From NCBI GenBank assembly GCA_020137815.1, contig CM035355.1, positions 6,925,097 to 6,989,096 on the forward strand: a stretch of DNA of 64,000 nt, written 5' to 3'. The notes under the pieces were generated by a model. That model made no database searches, had not been told where the DNA came from, and saw nothing but the letters and a program-made list of their open reading frames with translations. Shown here piece by piece: positions 34,486 to 46,748 of the stretch. Positions within the stretch are counted from its first letter, which is position 1; the number at the start of each line of letters is the position of its first letter. Origin of the DNA: Hormiphora californensis (Eukaryota; Ctenophora; Tentaculata; Cydippida; Pleurobrachiidae). A program made the position numbers and the translations under genes.

Positions 34486-35846
34486 GGGGAGCCACAGGTA
34501 ATATGGGATACCTAACAACTTTTGGCCATATTTTTTTTCAGATGACAATAAAGTCACGCCGTCTTCATGGGTGTGTCTTATTTGGACTAGGCTAACACAT
34601 TGCCACCAAAATTACCCCAACGAATGCTCCACAACGGAGATCTGGCACTATCCCATATTACCTTGAAAATTTGCAGTGGAATTTTATTTTGGTGAAATGG
34701 GATACCCATTTTTAACGAAAATGGGATATCCCATTTTGTCAAAAAATTGGTATCCCATTTTATCAAAATTAATTTTCCTCAAAATATGGTAACTTTAAGT
34801 TGCACTTTGCTTGGATTAAACTAGTTTGTAATGGTATTTAAGTTTTGTTTATAATTAGTAAATGGTCTGAAGGCCCTATAATAGTCGGCAGCCGTGAAAT
34901 CATGAAACGTTAGGAACAAGCTACCTAATTTCTTCACCAACGGGTCCCTAAAGCCTCATTTTACACTACTAATTTCAACAGGAGGGGTAAAAGCGTGAGC
35001 AGGTTCATTTCCTAGCGGGGTTCTACATGTATATAATTTCAGACAGGTCCAAAATTTAGAAATTCTCTACAATTTGCTAAAGAATTGGGGACCAAAGAGT
35101 TGATCGTTAACACATAAATGTCGATAATATTTAGTAACTGCTAAACTAAGAAAGCTACACACGGATACCAGAAACCTTTTGGTGTCTATAATAGAAGATT
35201 AGATTAATGAGAATTGAATAATTATATCCACACGTGTAGTCGTATTCTGCAGTTGTCACTCGGTGCATTTTTTTCAGAGAATACAAGTTTTTTCGAGTTA
35301 TGAACGAAAATAGGCTATATTAATAATCGTAACTGAGACGTTTGCGTTTAAAATGGCCGTTTAAACAGCCAAAATTTCAGTATCCCATTTTTCAAAAACA
35401 TGTTTTGGAAAAATGGGATAGTTAAAATTTGGTAAAATGGGGTATCCCATTTCAGTAAAATAAAAGCATCCCATTATACCAAAATCATGAGTTTCTATAA
35501 TTAGCTAATTATAATTAGACACGTTCATTCTGATGCTCTGATCTCTTCAGGTATCGCTAATAAATATCTTGCTCATAAACTAAGCCAACCGATAATTTCT
35601 CAAAGAAACAGAGACGTGTGTACCAAATGAAAAAAGTGGCCTGAATTTTTACTTTCCTTATTTTAAGATGACGAGGGTGCTAGTGTACCATCTAAACACT
35701 TCCCACCAAGGCTATAAACGGTTTCAGAACTAATCTAAGATCAATAATAAGAGTTATTAACTACTTATGAGCCTGTAACATGGCCAATCTTTTCAAAACA
35801 CCGATTTCCCATTTTACCAAATTTCCCATATTACCTGTGGCTCCCC
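34486..35846. mobile_element. 1.36 kb TIR element, GGGGAGCCACAGGTAATATG ends
   Basis: Inverted ends GGGGAGCCACAGGTAATATGGGA, flanked by TA on both sides. The interior is AT-rich and holds many copies of a AAATGGGATA-like word near both ends (for example 34690-34770 and 35390-35480). No transposase frame. It looks like a non-autonomous Tc1/mariner-type element. Confidence 0.75.
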
Positions 35847-36356
35847 TACCAGCTCTCTATGGAAGAGGATGCGTATCAATGACCTGATTTTTCACCATTC
35901 TCCGCTTAATAGCCATGCTTCAGCCATTTTATAATTTGGCTTAAATCGGGGTGACCGGACTAACTACTGAGCCCTGAGGCTTCGGTAGTCACTAGTCAGT
36001 GGGTCTAACCTATTCTGCATGTTTTAAACCTTCATATTAGTGTAAAGAAGTAATTAAACGTAATTTAATCTTTAGTTTAAGTAGATTGCGAGGCAAGCAC
36101 ATTTACGTAGCAGTTATTCAATAATAATTATATTGTCCGAGATGTAAATTAAAATCAGTCTGATAGTCTCTTCCAATCCATGAAGTTTATTGAGTTGGCA
36201 TGGCGTTCTGCGTCCTTTGGTTACAACTCATCATTTCAAAAGTTATTCTGACTTCAGTACCCGCCCCATACAGGATGTTATAGTTCCTGAAAGAGGTTTT
36301 AAAATGTCAATCTTTGAATAGAAATTTTTATCCCACAATGTATGATTTATTTTTAG

Positions 36357-39262
36357 TCAGTTGCTCATACCTGACAGATTTAGAAGGCATGATGGCCGAG
36401 CATATCCCTTTACACAGACATAGAATATAGGGATACCGAGAGCGGTCATCCCAGTCCACACACCACACATGATTGTATTAGTGAACCAGGGCACAACGAA
36501 CAGATAGATCCCAGTTAGAATCGTGACCACTGGGAAAAACAGGGACACCTGTTGGAAAATAAAGTTGTATATTGGAATAAGGACACCCAAGAAATTTTGA
36601 AGAAGGATCTGCCTGGGCGTCTGGCGGCGCCAGACCCCAAATTGAAATTGCGCTCAGATGGGGTGGGCGGCGCCAAAGAAAGAAGGATTTAGATTGTTTG
36701 CATTGCCTGTTAACATTGAAGCCGAGTAGTACTAAAACTTAAAAGTAACTTACTTTCGCGGGGCGAGGTGTATCTGGTTCCTTTCTCCGTAGCACGATGA
36801 GGCCAAGAGCACAGAGACTGGTGAACGCAAAGCTTGTGAATGATGCTGTATTGATGAGACTGTAGACATTGCCCGCCAAGTTAAATAGAGTCGCTGTTAC
36901 CATCTAGTTCAAATAAATTGTGTGTTAGACCTAAAAAGATTGCCATGTTACGGCCCGGTGTGGGAGCCCACAGACTGGTAACATGTCAAAAAAGGATCAT
37001 ACTGTTATCATGTGTTTCGATTTGCCTACTTACAACGAACAATAGAGCGAACATGGGTGTTTTAAAACGTTTGTTGACGAGTGAAAAGCATCCGGGCAGT
37101 ATTCCTTGAGCTCCTCCAGCCTGTAAAAACCTGAATGGGAAAGTGGTTTAAGACGGGGTTTGGCTTTTCCATCAGAAGCTCTGTTTCTTACCTGCTTGAT
37201 GCAAGAGATGCACACATTGCATTTCCCAACGTAGAAACAGCCACAGCTATCGCAAATATGTAATCACCCGCAGGACCAATGATTTTAGAGGCCATTTTCT
37301 GAAAAATTAGGTATGATTAGTTTTGCGATGATTGCTGCAATTAAAAAGCAAATTACGCTTTGTTTACCTCGCATCGTATTTGGGGGTTTGTTAGAGCAAC
37401 TTACACTGGCCAGAGCAGATTCAGAGTTCATCGTTTCAATGTCAAGGACAACGTGGTAAGCAGTAACGGCTGACACGTACAGCACGGTAACAATTGCCAT
37501 CGATATTCCTACAATCTTAGGCAGCATCCTGTAGGGGGGAGACGTGTGCTATATTGTCTAGTTCGTGTAGTCTAGAAGAGTGAAATTCTCTTACATCTCT
37601 CAAACTGTGACGAATATACAGCTAAAGATGCTCTCAAAGAAACTTGACATACACTCGAGACCTACTTACTTAGGATCTTTGACCTCTCCAAGCAGCACAG
37701 ATAAAGATATCCAACCATTGTAGGCCCACAGAACACTGTTCCACGCCTCTCCCCACTGTTGAGGCTCCCAGTTTGTATTGTTAAAACCAACTGATATGTT
37801 CTCCGTGTGTCCTAGAGATAAGTGTCATATATGAGGTCATGATAGGTAACTGATTATGATTATTACGTGAAACTGCTTGTCAATAAGAGCGTTCAATGGC
37901 TTTACTGCCTACCGTACATTCCCACTTTAGCTCCTATCACGGTTTCCGCTAAACAAGGACTCTCATACCTGTGGCAAGATGGTAAATCCCAAGGACAATT
38001 ATAAAACCAAGCGCAGAAATCTTGAAGAATGTGACGACATCAATAATTTTCAGAGTCAAATCCGGTTTGAAAATGAGAACTGAGAAGACGCTCCAGCAGA
38101 CAAAACATGCCACCAGTTCGTTTCCCATCCACGGTATCTCGGAGGGTTTATCATAGAACACCGCCCAAAAGTATTTACTGAAGGTCAGAAAGCCTATCGC
38201 TCGTCCTAGGAATGGGTTTAGTTTGATTCGAAATTGATAGGTTATGCAATCAAGAAATAAATCAAGTAATATCTTGCTCTACCGAAGCCTCAAATATACC
38301 ATAATTTTATGAAATAAAATGTGAGCTACACTTGTGTAACACAAGTGATGATGAGAATGTGTCATCTTACTGAGTCCTCCAAGGAGCACATGAAGTAGCC
38401 AGCAGGAGAGAAATGCGAGGAGGCTCCCAAAAGCTTTATGAAGGTACACCATTTGGCCTCCATTCTTAGGGTACATAGTACCCAGTTCCAGAAATGTTAT
38501 AGCTCCTGTAGTTGATGGGTAATAAAGGGTCAGGGGTGGTGAGGATTTGAGTCGCTCGAAACTGTGTCCGTGTGTCCATACATATTACAACGGGTCATTT
38601 TGTAGACAAGTGAGAATATACTAGCTTGGACTTTTACATTTCTATTTCTATTCCCAGCTACTTACCAATGGTAGAGATGGCTCCTCCAAGAGTCCACACC
38701 ACAATTGACATGGCTGGGGAGCCCACACGCTTTGATACCTTGTTAGGAGACACGAATATCCCTGCTCCAATAATAGTACCCACAATAATACAGATACCTG
38801 TAACAGATGTTTTGCATCTAACAGAGGATCGGTGGCTTATTCCCGGGCTACCTAGGTTGCGTGTAGCACGAGAAGAGTGTTCAAGAACTCAATCATCACT
38901 CCCACTACCCTCAGAATCACTTGACAATTATTGTTTCTCCCAACCATCCTCTCACCGTGTAGCATGGTGATATTCTTCTTCATCGTTGCTTTCTCCCTCA
39001 CCCCACCGCTCTCCAAAGTACTAGGTGGTGGTGAGCAGCCACATCCACAGCCAGCCCCGTTGTTACACCCACAACCTCTTACAGGGACAATGGCAACATA
39101 AGCTGGAGGTGGGTCCACTTCTTCGGCCTCCTGGGCTTCCAACATCTTCTCAGTAGATGATGCCTTCATTTTTTCAGTAGTCTTGTTATCCCCAACTAAC
39201 TCAGCCTCACTGTCCTCCGTTAGAGGATTGCTGACCACATCGGGAGCATCAGGGTCGGACAT
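36357..39262 (-). CDS. SLC7-type amino-acid transporter (APC superfamily)
   Basis: SLC7 carriers exchange amino acids across the plasma membrane. Ten exons join in phase: 39262-38956, 38797-38666, 38505-38371, 38205-37969, 37811-37670, 37528-37405, 37298-37192, 37130-37034, 36903-36754 and 36548-36357, giving 540 residues with no frame break. The N-terminal 100 residues are cytosolic and acidic, with a Gly/Cys stretch (VRGCGCNNGAGCGCGCSPPP). The core starts with the family signature GICIIVGTIIGAGIFVSPNK (TM1) and YPKNGGQMVYL at TM3. Further landmarks are WNSVLWAYNGWISLSVLLGE and VSTLGNAMCASLASSR. The C-terminus is short. LAT and cationic carriers cannot be separated by eye. An alternative donor at 36370 could replace the last five residues. 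Confidence 0.88.
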
Positions 39263-40585
39263 CACGCACTGCAGCAGCTCACAGAGAGGGGGACAAAGTA
39301 ATGAGAAGTTCAAAGAAACTGAATATTGCGGGGAGTAAGCACTGGCAGTACTTTTGTAAGGAAAAAGCGAATTAACGATAGCGTACTACAGGAGATAAGA
39401 CCATGGCATTATGATGGTGCTAGCTGTATTATCTAAATCACGCGACCCTAGTGGCCTAGTAAAGGAGACAAGATTATGCTAATATTATGCTGACAGTTAT
39501 CACGTTCCGCACATTATTATCGGTATCATGGACTACGGCAGCATACTACTTTTTAGAGACAGGAAAACAACTGAGATGAAAACAACTGAGTTGGAGTATT
39601 CTTTGCTTGTAAAGGGATTTCTGGTAAAGCGCTCGACAGGATCAAGATTCTGGAGCTGATTACAAAGTAATACAAGGTTGGAGTATTCTACTTTAGTACG
39701 TGGGACTATATGTCGTAACATGAGACACACACAGCACGAAGTCAGATGAGATTGGAGTGAGATGAAGATTGGAATGCTAGAGCTGTAACATTTCCCTGCG
39801 TGGTATTATTATAATGTGATGGAAAATTGTTCTTCTAGAAGGCGTGATGATGAAAAACTGTTCTATGGAGGATGGAGGTGTCATGATTGTGATAATTACT
39901 TTTGCAAGTAGTACTCAGGAGCACAGAAAAAAACGTTATAATTTCACTCATTCGCTAACATTACAAAAACATTATTATGAGATTTGTGCAAGAATTGAAT
40001 AGGCTAGACTTAACTCAGGGTCTCACCAATGATCTACTGAGAATAAAACAACATGTACATTGCTAAAATATAACCTCTAAGCTTCCAAAGGGTAAAGAAA
40101 GGCGTGTATAGCAACTGCACTATATGCAGCGTGATCAGAGAACAAAGAGAATTACACCAAGCAAGGAAAAATTACTTCCTAAATATATTGACACCTATCA
40201 TGTCCCCCTGAAGGGACTCACGAGTAGTATGTAGAGGGGAAACTAACGACATACTCCATGCTTGACATGTTACACGTCTGTCAGCCTCCAGCCCAGTATG
40301 CGGCTTGGCCCCGCTACGCAGCCAAGTATGCGTCATTCTGTATGCCTATGAAGTATGTGAGCGGCATATATACATGCTCAGTAAACAAGTCAGAAAGTCC
40401 GTTGATTATTAGGAATTATGCAGATTAAATTAGGATCGGGAATATAATAAATAGTATCTTACAGTTAACATAACTCTCCACATAATAATATCAAAATTCT
40501 AATTAGGTTTTTTTGCTGGGAAAATAAAATAGGAACTAAAAAATTAAGAAAAAGACATTAAGAGTTCATTGTCATGCATTAATAT
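39263..40585. other. intergenic between two minus-strand genes; nothing recognised
   Basis: AT-rich sequence without a linked exon chain or repeat. It should include the SLC7 promoter and the 3' flank of the GTPase gene. Confidence 0.4.
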
Positions 40586-41644
40586 TTACGGATATAACTG
40601 TTCAATTTTTGTTCCTATTTTTTCCATGACATCATCACGCCCTTCAACATAGCATCCTTGAATCGCCAGCTTCTCAGCAAGCTCCTCAGCAGCATTCACA
40701 ACATTCTCCTCCACCTTCTGGGTCCCACCTTTCAGTCCCAGGAGCACCATACTAACGTCCTCTTTGAATTCTCGTGCCATTGGCACCCACTTAGTCTCGA
40801 CCCTATCCAGAGTGGTTTTGTCACTCAGTGAGAAGCATATCAGGAACACCTCCGTATTGGGAAATGTAAACGGTCTCATATTGTCGAATTCCTCCCGACC
40901 ACTTGTGTCCCAGAGTCGCAGGTGGAAAGATTCAGACACAATATGTTGGATTGGTTCGTGCAGCACTAATGGTGGGTCCTCTTCCACGACCCCTCCACTT
41001 AAACAAACTAGGAATGTTGTCTTCCCCACCCCGCTGTCCCCCAGTAACATTGCCTTAACCGTCCTTGCGAACACACCCGGGCTAATAGGAGAGTTGGGAT
41101 CGTGACCAGACGTTTTCGCCATTAGTTGTCGCCTCTGGAACTCAAACATTGGCTCCCCTAGGGCGAGGGTTCCCAGAGAGTTCCGTCTTCTGACTCTGCT
41201 TTGATCAGACCTCCGCAAGCTTTCCGATCTTTTGATACTGTCTGACCTTCCAACCCCTTCGGTCCTTTTAGTGCTGGCAGACCTCTCTACTCCGGCACCA
41301 TCGGTCCTTTTCGTGCTTGCAGACCTCTCTATTCCTGCACCTTCTGTTCTTTTGGTACTAGCAGACCTTTGGACCCCTGCACCATCCGTCCTCTTCGTGC
41401 TAGCAGACCTCTCTATTCCTGCACCTTCCGTTCTTTTGGTGCTAGCAGACCTTCGGACCCCTGCACCATCAGTCCTCTTAGTGCTTCCAGACCTCTGCAC
41501 CCCTGCTCCATCCGTCCTCTTCGTGCTTGCGGATCTCTGGACCACAGCACCATCCGTCCTTTTAGTGCTGGCAGACCTCTGGACCCCGGCTCCATCCGTC
41601 CTTTTAGTGCTAGAGGAGCGTGTGATACTCGGTATTTTACTCAT
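40586..41644 (-). CDS. Rho-like small GTPase with N-terminal 14-residue tandem repeats
   Basis: A single exon encodes about 350 residues (an in-frame upstream ATG at 41671 adds nine). The first ~125 residues are tandem units of the type SASTKRTDGAGVQR: eight full copies, two degenerate, very basic and Ser/Thr-rich. After a basic spacer comes a G domain: P-loop LLGDSGVGKTTF; switch II LRLWDTSGREEFDNMRPFTF; then PNTEVFLICFSLSDKTTLDR and ETKWVPMARE, wording typical of the Rho family. The G4 motif, normally TKxD, is degenerate (LLGLKGGTQK). The protein ends IEQLYP with no CAAX prenylation box. Atypical guanine binding and membrane attachment are therefore likely, perhaps through the basic repeats. 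It is divergently arranged with the Notum-ABCG gene. Confidence 0.8.
   Translation of the reverse strand: MSKIPSITRSSSTKRTDGAGVQRSASTKRTDGAVVQRSASTKRTDGAGVQRSGSTKRTDGAGVRRSASTKRTEGAGIERSASTKRTDGAGVQRSASTKRTEGAGIERSASTKRTDGAGVERSASTKRTEGVGRSDSIKRSESLRRSDQSRVRRRNSLGTLALGEPMFEFQRRQLMAKTSGHDPNSPISPGVFARTVKAMLLGDSGVGKTTFLVCLSGGVVEEDPPLVLHEPIQHIVSESFHLRLWDTSGREEFDNMRPFTFPNTEVFLICFSLSDKTTLDRVETKWVPMAREFKEDVSMVLLGLKGGTQKVEENVVNAAEELAEKLAIQGCYVEGRDDVMEKIGTKIEQLYP
41225..41620 (-). repeat. coding 42-bp minisatellite
   Basis: Eight to ten 42-bp units encode the 14-residue repeats of the GTPase. Units differ mainly between ACCGATGG (Asp) and ACCGAAGG (Glu) versions, with an alternating pattern among the inner copies that suggests higher-order duplication. 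Confidence 0.85.
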
Positions 41645-42730
41645 GGATATACACAACACAACTTGTATCAAAACCTCGACAGTGACTTGTATAGTACAAC
41701 ATGTCTCTCTTTCTCTGTTTGAGTTAATTAATTAAACCTGCTGCACACATGACTTGGCAAACTTCCTACCAAATTCCCTATTAACCTATGTATAGGCCAC
41801 TACGTCACCCTGTGCAGGCGCCTCACCCACGCCATAAATGGAGAGGTGGGAAAACTGTGAGTACATGGTGGGAAATGTAGAGGGAAGTAGTGTAAAGATG
41901 GTAGGAGAAGGATTTCCTGAAATTTCTTTGACACACTGAAGTTGTCGGATAGTGCATGTACCTGAAGCAAGCGAGTATATTTTAGGGTAAATTTCTTGGA
42001 ATATGCCTAGTAGGCATTGCCTATAACACATGGTACTTGTGGTATGAGTAATATGCATTACTTACAATTGTGCATCACATGGTGTATTGCACCCCAATCT
42101 GCTGATCAATTGCCCGATTGTTTGTCTTAGCGGTAGGTGCTGCGAGTGTATGCAAGAGTGTTATTACACCCACAATGGTGTGTGTGTATTGCAGAAGTAA
42201 AGGAATAACAAACTCACTACCCGTATAATACGTTGCACTTTGGGTTTGTTATGTTCTAACCCTCCCAGTCCCTTTACATTTGTAAAGGGGCGCGCGAAAA
42301 ACAGTCTAACTTGGCAACTTTGGGTATCATATACTGTTAGAACATAATATAGTAGTTGCTTTATCTCAAGACTGTCCTCTTGTGTCAAAAGCCCGGTGCG
42401 GCTGCGTGAGGCCGCGTACCTTGCGAAGGCACAGTGAGGAAGACACAGCTTATACCTTGGTTTAGTGTGATAATAGGTTCTGTACTTCCACAGACTCTCA
42501 ATTCTCTCAATGAGCTACTAACTGCTTCACACTAGTTACAAGTAGTAGCCCTCCTGAGCTGAGACCTCCCGTCTTCACCAACTTGCAATTGAAATTAGAT
42601 TGGTATCGAAATAACCCCTAAATCTGGAGGTTATTTGTTAAATCGTAACCGAACAAAAAACATTAACACATACAACTCTCTGATTGTAGGTGTTCATGAA
42701 TCCTGGCCAGCGGTTAACCTGGCCTGACTA
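41645..42730. promoter_or_regulatory. divergent intergenic region between the GTPase and Notum-ABCG genes
   Basis: The two genes face away from each other, so both promoters should lie here. An imperfect inverted repeat with ends TATGTTCTAAC and GTTAGAACATA spans about 42249-42353. No core promoter element can be asserted. Confidence 0.35.
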
Positions 42731-45700
42731 ATGGTCCACATGATCATCTCGCTCCTCCTATTCCTCATCCCTTCTACCCTCACCCAACTCCTAGACCGCC
42801 AGACCCTCTCCGCTCCAGCCCTTTGTAACGACCACAGCCCTGCAAAATACTATATTCACAAGACCCCAGACTCCACTAAATGGATTGTGTATCTAGAGAG
42901 TGGGGGAGGATGCTCCACAAAAAAGGACTGTAAATCGCGTTGGAGCACATCTGACATCCTCATGTCCTCCAAGTGGTTAGATGATTATCCCCAGATTCAA
43001 GGCCTGGATATTCTCTCAGCGGCAGGAGAACCATTCAGTGGTTACAATAAAGTTTACCTGCCCTATTGTTCCAGTGACATGTACTTGGGCATGCACGAAC
43101 CGGATGGTAACACCGAGTTCTCTGAGTCGGACATGAATTTTGTATTTGCTGGATATCATATTGTTACTGAACTTTTCAAAGCCCTGGATATAAAATCAGG
43201 GGATGTGGTGGTCTTGGCTGGGTCTTCAGCGGGTGGTGTTGGAGTTATGAACCATGTAAAGCTTGTCCAGGATCGTTATAGCTCTAGCTCTGTAACGGTT
43301 AGAGGTATCGTGGATTCGGCTTGGTTTATTAATTTTGAGGGTAATTTTGAACAGTTTTGGAACACTGACAAAGCTGCAAAGATGACAGGATTTGACACTT
43401 TCCCCAACAAAGGAACACAAATCAGCTCGCTGTGCTCTCAAATATACTCAAATATACCTTGCTGCTTCCAGGTATGTATAGATCAATATGTAGTAATATA
43501 TTCTAAAAGGTGCCTGATATAACATGTCCTAATTGTGCTTGATTGAATGTTGAACTAATATCGGCGATGATTTACTATTTAGTAATCGTTCTGTTTCCGT
43601 GACTAACGGTTCAACCTAAATGCTAAACGTTTATTGTATTTGTCAATATAATGATCCCGTTTTCCCCTCCGACCAGGCAGACTGTTTGGAACATCACGGA
43701 GCATTTGGAGATAGTGAGATGCTGTTTATCACTAGCAAACACGACATCTACTTTCTAGCTTCATCCATTGTAAGAGTCCCATGGTCATTTTCTGCCTTCT
43801 AAAACCTTCACTTCACATTTGGGCCCGTCACGGCGTCACGCCCATCTGTGTTCGCGACCAAGCTTCATTTCATATCAATTCGTACAGTATCAATCGAGCA
43901 CGTTCGGAATTTGGTGCCATTTCACTGTATAAACGTACAGTATCAATATCCTGGTGACATATTTCCCACTTGATCATCCTGTACAACTAACATGGCATAT
44001 TTCAGACATCCATCGCATCGAGTCTCTCCACGTTATCTGCTATTAGTTTGAGTACAGTGGCTGACACTGTGTCACGGTACAGCGGGGCCATGATGCTGTC
44101 CATCAATACTACCATACATGGATCATACTCCTACTACATTACCTCCTGCCTTCAGGTATGTTTCTAAACAGGTTCGGTAAGGTGTAACCTCTCTTAGGGG
44201 AGGAATGAAACATAAAGGAGGGGTTTATAATTTAAATAAGCAACGATTTATTCATGTTATTGGTTATAAACCTTGGCCTTATCGGATAAAATAGGCCTGC
44301 TTGTTATAATTATAGCGGGCAGGCATATATTCACATGCTATGGTTGTATTGATATTCCTCCCCTTTACATCTCCTATAACCCTTTCAGCTGTCCAGTGCC
44401 CACCGTAGCCCTGGTAGCTAATCTATCCCATCCCTTCCCTAGGACCACTAACCCCACTACTGCTAGGACTAGTAAGTAGTAAACCCCCTACCCTATACAG
44501 CTGCCCACTACCCCCTCCCTATAGAACCACTACTCCCCCTACTCTTTACAGCACGTCTACATGGCACCCTCGTCCCTGTGGAATGAAGGGGAACCACTGT
44601 CAACACTGGATAGGAAGGGATTCAACAACATGATGGAGAAGCTATCACCCGAGGAGAGCTTTATCAGGTAGACCACCATATGGTCGCAAAAACCCTTTCT
44701 CAAAGGAGTCCAGTAAATCGAGGTTTGACATCCGGGTCATCCACCAGCGATGTTTTAGGAATCAGAGGTTTATCATTTAGTATTAATTTTTTAAAGTTTA
44801 ATGTTGCTTTTCAGATTTGAGCAGAGTATCTCTCCGGGATCTTACTTGGATGTTAAAACTGGTCCAACGCTGTTTGAGGAGCACGCTCTTACGGTACAAT
44901 TATACAATTGATATCCAATATTTGTCATTTCTTTACTATCACTTCTCGGAGAAGGCTGCCAAGAGAGAAGTTTTCTCCCTTGGTAGCCTAGTCCATCCCT
45001 CCTTATCACAAACGAAACATATAACTTTTACTCTGGGATAGCATCAGCTGCTGCTAAACTATAACCGAATGTGTTTACAGGAAGCCCTCATTGCCTGGGA
45101 GTCAGGGGATGGCAACTTCTATTGGCAGGACGGTTGTGTGGGACTGGCATGTAACCCTTCTTGTCCAGAGGAGCTAGAGTTCGTGTACTCAACTCACACG
45201 TCCTCCGAAATTGGGGTGATAGTAGTCATGTCTTTACTAGGTAAGGAGTACAGCAGATAACAAACATCATTAAATTTCTGAGAATGCTTCATAACGTATA
45301 TTGTACAATATTACGTCATCACAGCTTGGCAAACTTCCAGGTGCCCTGACATTGTTTTGTGTGGTCTGGAAGGTCGTGATCTGGGTTCAACTGCGACATC
45401 TGATATTCATGCAGTCAGAGTTTACCAGCAGCAAGGTATATCATTATTTGAAATTATTTTTTCCCACCAAGTTGATATGACGGGGGATATAAAACTCTAC
45501 TCAGAGTTCAGAAGTTATATATTTTTCGTTCATTTTAACAAAGATTTACTCCTGGAGCTGTTACGACATTCCTGTAGGTCAGTAAAGATAATTTTATCCC
45601 ACAACTGGCTGATGACGATCTGATGAGTGTCAGTTGTTACGATCTAACTCACGCGGTATACACTCCCGTGGACAACTCAGGTGGGTTTGTTTGTTTGTTT

Positions 45701-46601
45701 GTTTGTTTGTTTGTTTGTTTGTTTGTTTGTTTGTTTGTTTGTTTGTTTGTTTGTTTGTTTGTTTGTTTGTTTGTTTGTTTGTTTGTTTGTTTGTTTGTTT
45801 GTTTGTTTGTTTGTTTGTTTGTTTGTTTGTTTGTTTGTTTGTTTGTTTGTTTGTTTGTTTGTTTGTTTGTTTGTTTGTTTGTTTGTTTGTTTGTTTGTTT
45901 GTTTGTTTGTTTGTTTGTTTGTTTGTTTGTTTGTTTGTTTGTTTGTTTGTTTGTTTGTTTGTTTGTTTGTTTGTTTGTTTGTTTGTTTGTTTGTTTGTTT
46001 GTTTTTTAACTCCCACTACTCAGCAGAATCCAGTTCAAATTCCCGTAATCCTGTTTCCTACAAAAAGCTCCATGACGACCTTGAAAACCAACGAAGCCAA
46101 ACTCCGGGGATGCGGCGCCACAGCTACAAAACTAACACCCGAGCTAAGATGTCGGCGCTCTCCATGACGATGACGGCTAAGAAACAAATGTGAGTTGTGT
46201 ATATCCATGGTTACCATGGTTACAGTTCACCAGGCTGGTGCGGGGGAGGGCCACACTCTGTCTTTAGTTTGGTTCAGGGTGTATTATCTCACACTGTTCA
46301 GAGAGAAGGTGATATTGGATCGTCTAACTATCTACTTCAACCCTTTCTCATTCGTTGGAATTATGGGACCCAGTGGATGTGGGAAAACTACTTTCCTGGA
46401 TCTCCTATCTGGCAGACAAAAACCATCCAAGATCATCAAAACCCGGGTAATAGCAGGAGCAGGTTCTTGGGAATTGATATATCATGGGAAAATATTGTTG
46501 AATATAATATGGTTGTGTGTAGAGGAGTAGGCGTGGTATCTGGGGGAGATAGAGAGAGGATTGAATTGAATTGTAACCTGTCTTACCCTTCAGGACTCTC
46601 T

Positions 46602-46689
<88 letters not shown>

Positions 46690-46691
46690 GT

Positions 46692-46748
<57 letters not shown>

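Noticed and set aside
41232-41735. Plus-strand open frame opposite the GTPase repeats
   Set aside because: Antisense shadow of the 42-bp minisatellite. The minus strand carries the recognisable G domain.
45623-46193. Long frames made of a repeated four-residue unit (and an NKQT-type frame on the other strand)
   Set aside because: They are translations of the GTTT microsatellite inside an intron.
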